Under the pieces are notes generated by a model. The model did no database searches and was not told the DNA's origin. It worked only from the letters and a program-made list of their open reading frames with translations. The position numbers were made by a program, and so were the translations under genes. Shown piece by piece: positions 33,606 to 36,816 of a stretch of 36,816 nucleotides of DNA. The DNA comes from Bradyrhizobium diversitatis (GTDB lineage Bacteria; Pseudomonadota; Alphaproteobacteria; Rhizobiales; Xanthobacteraceae): positions 1 to 36,816 of the forward strand of contig NZ_JACEGD010000054.1 of the NCBI RefSeq assembly GCF_016031635.1, read 5' to 3'. Numbering within the stretch: the first letter of the stretch is position 1; each line of letters opens with the position of its first letter.

Positions 33606-34253
33606 CTATCCGCCCGCGTGCTCGTTGCCACCGTGCGCGGCGATGAACATGGCGACGGCCGACCGGCAATAGGATTCGATTTCGTTGTCGTCCTCTGCTC
33701 TCGCCTGATCGAAGCGTGCGATCATCAGGAGATCGGAGCCTTTGAAAAGCGCGGCAAACAAGCGGGCGGACCGGAGAGGATCGGGCACGTTCAGAACCGC
33801 CTTCGCGTGCAACTGACGCAACAGGGCCTCGATTTGGGCGATGATATGGGCGGGGCCGGCTTCGTAATGGAGCTTGCTCAACGACTTTTGACTCGTCATG
33901 TCGGCCAAGACCATGGCTTCGACATTGCGGACGTCCGGGCGCAACAGCGTGCGAAGCAGTGATGATCCCACCGCCATGAGCTGATCTTCGGCCGAACCGT
34001 CGACGCCTTCAAAAAGGGCCTGTGGTATTAACTGATGGCAGCGGGCCGCAAACGCCGCGCCAAACAGCGCCTCCTTGTTCTCGAAGTGCCGATAGATGCT
34101 GAGCTTGGATATCTTCGCTCGCTGGGCGACCTTGTCCAATGTCGTCGCTTGAAAACCCAGTTCCGCAAAAAGTTCGCCCGCGGTGTCGACGATCGTTTGG
34201 CCAAGCGCCTCGTTGGCTGGCCGGCCGCGCCGGCCCTGGCTGTTTTTGGTCAC
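33606..34253 (-). CDS. TetR-family transcriptional regulator
   Basis: The 215-residue regulator has an N-terminal HTH: IVDTAGELFAELGFQATTLD followed by KVAQRAKISKLSIYRHFENK. The C-terminal ligand and dimer domain contains LRTLLRPDVRNVEAMVLADM. The GTG at 34253 (VTKNSQGRRGRPANEAL) is preferred over the ATG at 34289 because the latter start codon would lie inside the operator palindrome at 34274-34299. It is divergent from the flavoprotein operon and probably represses both. Unlike the right-hand genes it faces left, towards a 190-base gap with no gene. Confidence 0.9.
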   Translation of the reverse strand: MTKNSQGRRGRPANEALGQTIVDTAGELFAELGFQATTLDKVAQRAKISKLSIYRHFENKEALFGAAFAARCHQLIPQALFEGVDGSAEDQLMAVGSSLLRTLLRPDVRNVEAMVLADMTSQKSLSKLHYEAGPAHIIAQIEALLRQLHAKAVLNVPDPLRSARLFAALFKGSDLLMIARFDQARAEDDNEIESYCRSAVAMFIAAHGGNEHAGG

Positions 34254-34267
34254 GACAATTCCAGTCC

Positions 34268-34297
34268 TTGACAGTATCGTATTTCGCATATTAAGAT
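34268..34297 (+). promoter_or_regulatory. Candidate sigma-70 promoter for the flavoprotein operon
   Basis: TTGACA at 34268-34273 is followed by an 18-base spacer and TAAGAT at 34292-34297, which fits a -35/-10 pair. The first start codon is at 34366, leaving a leader of about 60 bases. The regulatory palindrome at 34274-34299 covers the spacer and -10, so bound repressor would block polymerase. Confidence 0.55.
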
Positions 34298-34299
34298 AC
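34274..34299. promoter_or_regulatory. TetR-type operator palindrome
   Basis: The outer arms gtatc (34274-34278) and gatac (34295-34299) are perfect. Nine of the thirteen mirrored positions pair, with the centre between 34286 and 34287. The site lies on the promoter between the TetR regulator and the flavoprotein gene. A 26-bp imperfect dyad is a normal size for TetR-family operators. Confidence 0.65.
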
Positions 34300-34312
34300 C
34301 ATTTAGTACCCG

Positions 34313-34330
34313 AAATGCGCAAGCGCATTT
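34313..34330. promoter_or_regulatory. Perfect palindrome in the flavoprotein leader
   Basis: The sequence aaatgcgc-aa-gcgcattt is an 8-bp perfect inverted repeat with a 2-base centre, about 15 bases downstream of the predicted -10. It could be a second operator or a short 5'-UTR element. It differs in sequence from the TetR-type palindrome beside it. Confidence 0.5.
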
Positions 34331-34365
34331 GTCGGACGATCGACGGCCTGAAATACGAGAGATCC

Positions 34366-35379
34366 ATGCAGCGACGAACCCTGCTGAAGCTGGCCGCGGC
34401 GCTTTCCGCCATCGGCATCGCCCGCGCCCCGGCCACCGCCCAGTCCGGCCCATCCTCTTCCATCCGCAACACGGAGTTCACCACAATGAATGACGTCATC
34501 ATCATCGGCGGCAGCTTTGCCGGCCTCGCCGCCGCCCTGCAGCTCGGCCGTGCCCGCCGCAAGGTCACCGTTCTCGATACCGGCCTGCCACGCAACCTCT
34601 TCGCCAGCCATTCGCATGGCCTGCTTGGCCACGATCACAAGCCGCCGCTGGACATCCTGGCCGAGGCGCGGCAGCAACTGGCGCGTTATCCCACGATCAA
34701 GCTGGTCGGTGCCCGGGCCGAAAGCGTCTCGGGCGCCATCGACGATTTCACCGTCCTCACTTCCGAGGGCGAAAGCTCTCGGGCGCGTCGCCTGATCCTG
34801 AGCTATGGCGTCGCCGACCAGATGCCTGATGTTCCGGGCTACGCCGAAAGCTGGGGCACGTCCATCGTGCCCTGCCCCTATTGCGACGGCTTTGAAGTCG
34901 CCGGCCAGCATTGGGGCCTCGTCTGGTCCAGCCCGCAGTCGCACAATCAGGCCCGGCTGTTCCACGATTGGACTGACAAGTTGACGCTCTTCGCCGATGG
35001 TCACGACATTCCGCCCGATATCCAGGCCGATCTGGCGCGCCGCAACATACCTGTCGTCAATGGCCGGATCGTCGAGATCTCCCATCACAAGGGCCATATC
35101 GCCACCGTCAATCTCGCTACCGGCCGCAATGTCGCGGTCGACATCCTGTTCGCCAATCCGCGCACCAAGCCGTCCGCAAGCCTGCATGAATCACTGGGCC
35201 TTGCCACCGTGCCTACGCCCGTCGGCATCGTCCTCAAGGTCGACGAGCGCCGCCAAACCAGCATGCCGGGCATCTACGCCGCCGGCGACCTCGCCACGCC
35301 CTTCTTGCCCTCGGTCACCCAGGCATCATCGCAGGGCGCGATGGCGGGTATCTTCGCCCAGCAGTCGATGGTGGTTTGA
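34366..35379 (+). CDS. Thioredoxin-reductase-like FAD flavoprotein with Tat-like leader
   Basis: From the ATG at 34366 the protein has 337 residues; a second in-frame ATG at 34486 gives the usual 297. The extra 40 residues read MQRRTLLKLAAALSAIGIA then RAPATAQS, resembling a twin-arginine signal. The core has FAD-binding IIIGGSFAGLAAALQL at its start, redox CPYC (130 and 133 of the short form), and FAD-contacting GIYAAGDLA. The second nucleotide-binding site, normally glycine-rich, reads GLVWSSPQSHNQA and lacks a clear GxGxxA, so NADPH use is uncertain. It is first in an operon with an ABM-domain gene and a methyltransferase. Thiol or quinone redox chemistry is likely; the exact role is unknown. 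Confidence 0.88.
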   Translation: MQRRTLLKLAAALSAIGIARAPATAQSGPSSSIRNTEFTTMNDVIIIGGSFAGLAAALQLGRARRKVTVLDTGLPRNLFASHSHGLLGHDHKPPLDILAEARQQLARYPTIKLVGARAESVSGAIDDFTVLTSEGESSRARRLILSYGVADQMPDVPGYAESWGTSIVPCPYCDGFEVAGQHWGLVWSSPQSHNQARLFHDWTDKLTLFADGHDIPPDIQADLARRNIPVVNGRIVEISHHKGHIATVNLATGRNVAVDILFANPRTKPSASLHESLGLATVPTPVGIVLKVDERRQTSMPGIYAAGDLATPFLPSVTQASSQGAMAGIFAQQSMVV

Positions 35380-35435
35380 GAGCAAGCAGCATCGATCACG
35401 CCAGTTTCAATTTCACAATAGACAGGAGCGCCACC

Positions 35436-35813
35436 ATGGCCGCCATCAAACCATTCAAGCCCCTAGACCAGAAATTTCCGTTTGACCGCCAACTCAGTAT
35501 TGCGGCCGCGCCTGTCGTGCTCATCAACCTCTTCACGATCGATCCCGCCGACGAAGCGGGATTTCTGGACGCTTTCAAGGCGGCTGCCGAGATCATAACG
35601 AAGCAACCGGGCTTCATTTCCATGCAACTGCACCGAGCGCTCGGCGAAAGCCCGACTTATCTGAACTATGTGGTATGGGAATCCACCGAGACCGTCCGCG
35701 CCGCCTTCGCCCATCCCCAATTCGTCGGGAAACTTCCAGCATATCCTTCATCCGTGGTAGCCAGGCCGCACCTGTTCCAGAAGGTCGCCGTCCCCGGCTT
35801 TTGCACTGCCTGA
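35436..35813 (+). CDS. Antibiotic biosynthesis monooxygenase (ABM)-domain protein
   Basis: The 125-residue protein is a dimeric ferredoxin-like fold. Recognisable parts are VVLINLFTIDPADEAGFLDA, KAAAEIITKQPGFISMQLHR and NYVVWESTETVRAAFAHPQF, the conserved ABM region. Related proteins are quinol or anthrone monooxygenases and heme-degrading enzymes, often cofactor-free. The ATG at 35436 follows aggag by 7 bases. It lies 56 bases after the flavoprotein gene, very likely in the same operon, suggesting a shared substrate such as a quinone. Confidence 0.88.
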   Translation: MAAIKPFKPLDQKFPFDRQLSIAAAPVVLINLFTIDPADEAGFLDAFKAAAEIITKQPGFISMQLHRALGESPTYLNYVVWESTETVRAAFAHPQFVGKLPAYPSSVVARPHLFQKVAVPGFCTA

Positions 35814-35851
35814 CTCCGGCTGGTTTTACAGCACAGATTGGAGGGATGAGC

Positions 35852-36325
35852 ATGGCCGTCGAACCGGACAGCGCGGGTGTGCGCTTCCCTCCGCCCTTCG
35901 TCTATCTGGGAGCGCTGCTGTTGGGGCTGGCGGCGGAGCGGTTCGTCACCCTGCGCTCTTTCGGCATCGACTGGCGGTTGCTGGTCGCGACGGGCGCGCT
36001 GCTGTTCGTTGCCGGCGCGGCGATGATGCTTGCGGCGGCGGGGCTGTTCCGGCGGCTGGGCACCAACGTTCCGCCGTCGCAGCCAACGACCCTCATCGCA
36101 ACGACCGGTCCTTATCGATGGACCCGCAATCCCATGTATCTCGGCATGACGCTTATCTATGCCGGCCTTGCGATCGGCTTTGACGGGCCGATCGCCTTTG
36201 CCTTGCTCCCGTTGGTGCTGATCGCGATCCAGACGCAAGTGATCGCCCACGAGGAGCGCTATCTCGAAGCGAAGTTCGGCGACGACTACCGCCGCTACAA
36301 AGCCGAGGTTCGCCGCTGGCTCTGA
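35852..36325 (+). CDS. Isoprenylcysteine carboxyl methyltransferase (ICMT/PEMT)-like membrane protein
   Basis: The 157-residue membrane methyltransferase has helices near 14-30, 44-64 and about 108-130. The SAM-binding region contains TTGPYRWTRNPMYLGM and a C-terminal HEERYLEAKFGDDYRRYKAEVRRWL-type block, hallmarks of the PEMT/ICMT superfamily. Bacterial members are small and their substrates mostly unknown. The ATG at 35852 is chosen because ggaggg is 6 bases upstream, whereas an ATG at 35846 would abut it. It follows the ABM gene by 38 bases and is the last gene of the unit. Confidence 0.87.
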   Translation: MAVEPDSAGVRFPPPFVYLGALLLGLAAERFVTLRSFGIDWRLLVATGALLFVAGAAMMLAAAGLFRRLGTNVPPSQPTTLIATTGPYRWTRNPMYLGMTLIYAGLAIGFDGPIAFALLPLVLIAIQTQVIAHEERYLEAKFGDDYRRYKAEVRRWL

Positions 36326-36687
36326 CTATTCCGCCGCTGCCGCCATGCGGGGCCTTCTGATAAACCAGAACCGGCTTCCTTGCCACGAGCTTTCGTATTC
36401 TGAAGGTTGCGGGCCGGTGTCACGGAAAACTGACCGGCCGGCTGCCCCCGTAGTACACCAGCGCCTGAGCGTCGATGACGCCGCGGAGGCGGCGCGAGCG
36501 GTCAACAGTGCCCTAACACGTCGTCCGTGAAGAGCGGCTAAGCGATTGAGCTAGAATCGCATTTGTCTTTGTGGGCTGTTTTGCGATTGCAGGGTTTTGA
36601 TGCTTGGGGCATCGGAACCTTGCAATTTCATTTTCAGGATTCCGTCGAATCGCCAGTCATGATTCCGTCGTCGCATCGGAGGTGGCG
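36326..36687. other. Intergenic stretch leading into an IS5-type element
   Basis: No gene is supported. The left half (36326-36535) is GC-rich, with frames that do not look like proteins. The right half is more AT-rich and should contain the left end of the IS5-family element, but no terminal inverted repeat can be defined without the other end. The decamer gattccgtcg occurs at 36638-36647 and 36661-36670, close to the transposase start. Confidence 0.45.
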
Positions 36688-36719
36688 ATGCGACCGAAGA
36701 AGCACAGGACGACGGAATC
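36661..36719 (+). promoter_or_regulatory. Inverted repeat enclosing the transposase start
   Basis: gattccgtcgtc (36661-36672) and its exact reverse complement gacgacggaatc (36708-36719) form a 12-bp stem. The intervening loop holds the ribosome binding site and the ATG at 36688. In a read-through transcript this would sequester the start, a control known from several insertion sequences. The second half is coding. Confidence 0.55.
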
Positions 36720-36816
36720 GGGCGATCTGTTCCGGGCCAGGCTGGACCAGATCATCAATATGAAGCACGAGCTGGTTCAGCTTGCCGGCAAGGTCGATTG
36801 GGACTGGATCGACGGC
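36688..36816 (+). CDS. IS5-family transposase, N-terminal part (cut by window edge)
   Basis: The frame from the ATG at 36688, after a ggaggtgg ribosome binding site (36678-36685), runs to the window end: 43 residues beginning MRPKKHRTTESGDLFRARLD and continuing through INMKHELVQLAGKVDWDW. This matches the recalled N-terminus of IS5-family (IS1182/IS903-like) DDE transposases common in Rhizobiales; the catalytic residues lie outside the window. Nothing in the visible part suggests a pseudogene. Confidence 0.85.
   Translation, partial: MRPKKHRTTESGDLFRARLDQIINMKHELVQLAGKVDWDWIDG

Noticed and set aside
1..36816. CRISPR array, rRNA or tRNA genes
   Set aside because: No regularly spaced 25-40 base repeats and no recognisable rRNA or tRNA sequence was seen on reading; a covariance-model scan was not possible.

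Overview
The window looks like a chromosomal segment of a high-GC alphaproteobacterium of the Nitrobacteraceae, most likely Bradyrhizobium or a close relative such as Rhodopseudomonas. The reasons are the hopanoid cluster (hpnC-hpnD-hpnE-shc-hpnG with a C-2 methylase hpnP beside ethanolamine ammonia-lyase genes), the dense ABC-transporter and LysR content, and rhizobial-style palindromic intergenic repeats. The genus is an inference from gene content and recalled family resemblance; no search was run.

Layout. 1-2434: an accessory edge with the 3' end of an IS110-type transposase, about 700 bases of non-coding debris, and two VapBC-type toxin-antitoxin modules facing each other tail to tail, with a possible IS3-type end between them. 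2561-8794: a tight minus-strand hopanoid operon (hpnC, hpnD, hpnE, shc, hpnG) closed by a strong terminator, with a small secreted cysteine-rich protein upstream of hpnC. 9251-9748: a secreted protein of unknown function on the plus strand. 9831-16319: a second minus-strand block, eutB-hpnP-eutC and an RND/MMPL transporter (hpnN-like). 16570-18309: a chemotaxis receptor. 18761-21478: a two-gene plus-strand cassette, a small membrane protein and a polytopic membrane patatin-like lipase, which reads as less GC-rich than its surroundings. 21715-27009: minus-strand metabolic genes (acyl-CoA dehydrogenase, LivJ-type binding protein, HdeD-like membrane protein, epoxide-hydrolase-like enzyme, HD-domain protein). 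27235-33412: a LysR regulator divergent from a complete carbohydrate/glycerol-phosphate-type ABC importer and a metallophosphoesterase. 33606-36325: a TetR regulator divergent from a flavoprotein, an ABM-domain monooxygenase and an ICMT-like methyltransferase. 36688-36816: the 5' end of an IS5-family transposase. Both window edges are therefore transposase genes.

How the genes work together. HpnD makes presqualene diphosphate from farnesyl diphosphate, HpnC turns it into hydroxysqualene, HpnE reduces that to squalene, Shc cyclises squalene to hopene, and HpnG acts on the ribosylated side chain. HpnP methylates the A ring and the RND protein is expected to move hopanoids to the outer membrane. 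hpnH, the usual neighbour of hpnG, is not in the window. The LysR/ABC/phosphoesterase set looks like an import-and-hydrolyse pathway for a phosphodiester, perhaps a glycerophosphodiester. The TetR/flavoprotein/ABM/methyltransferase set looks like an inducible response to an electrophile or quinone.

Most worth a second look: the membrane-patatin pair (18761-21478); hpnP lying between the two subunit genes of ethanolamine ammonia-lyase, with phased repeats upstream of eutB; a palindromic operator overlapping the promoter at 34268-34299; a Tat-like leader on the flavoprotein; a 12-bp inverted repeat enclosing the start of the IS5 transposase; and a shared repeat pair at 831-927 and 18355-18460.
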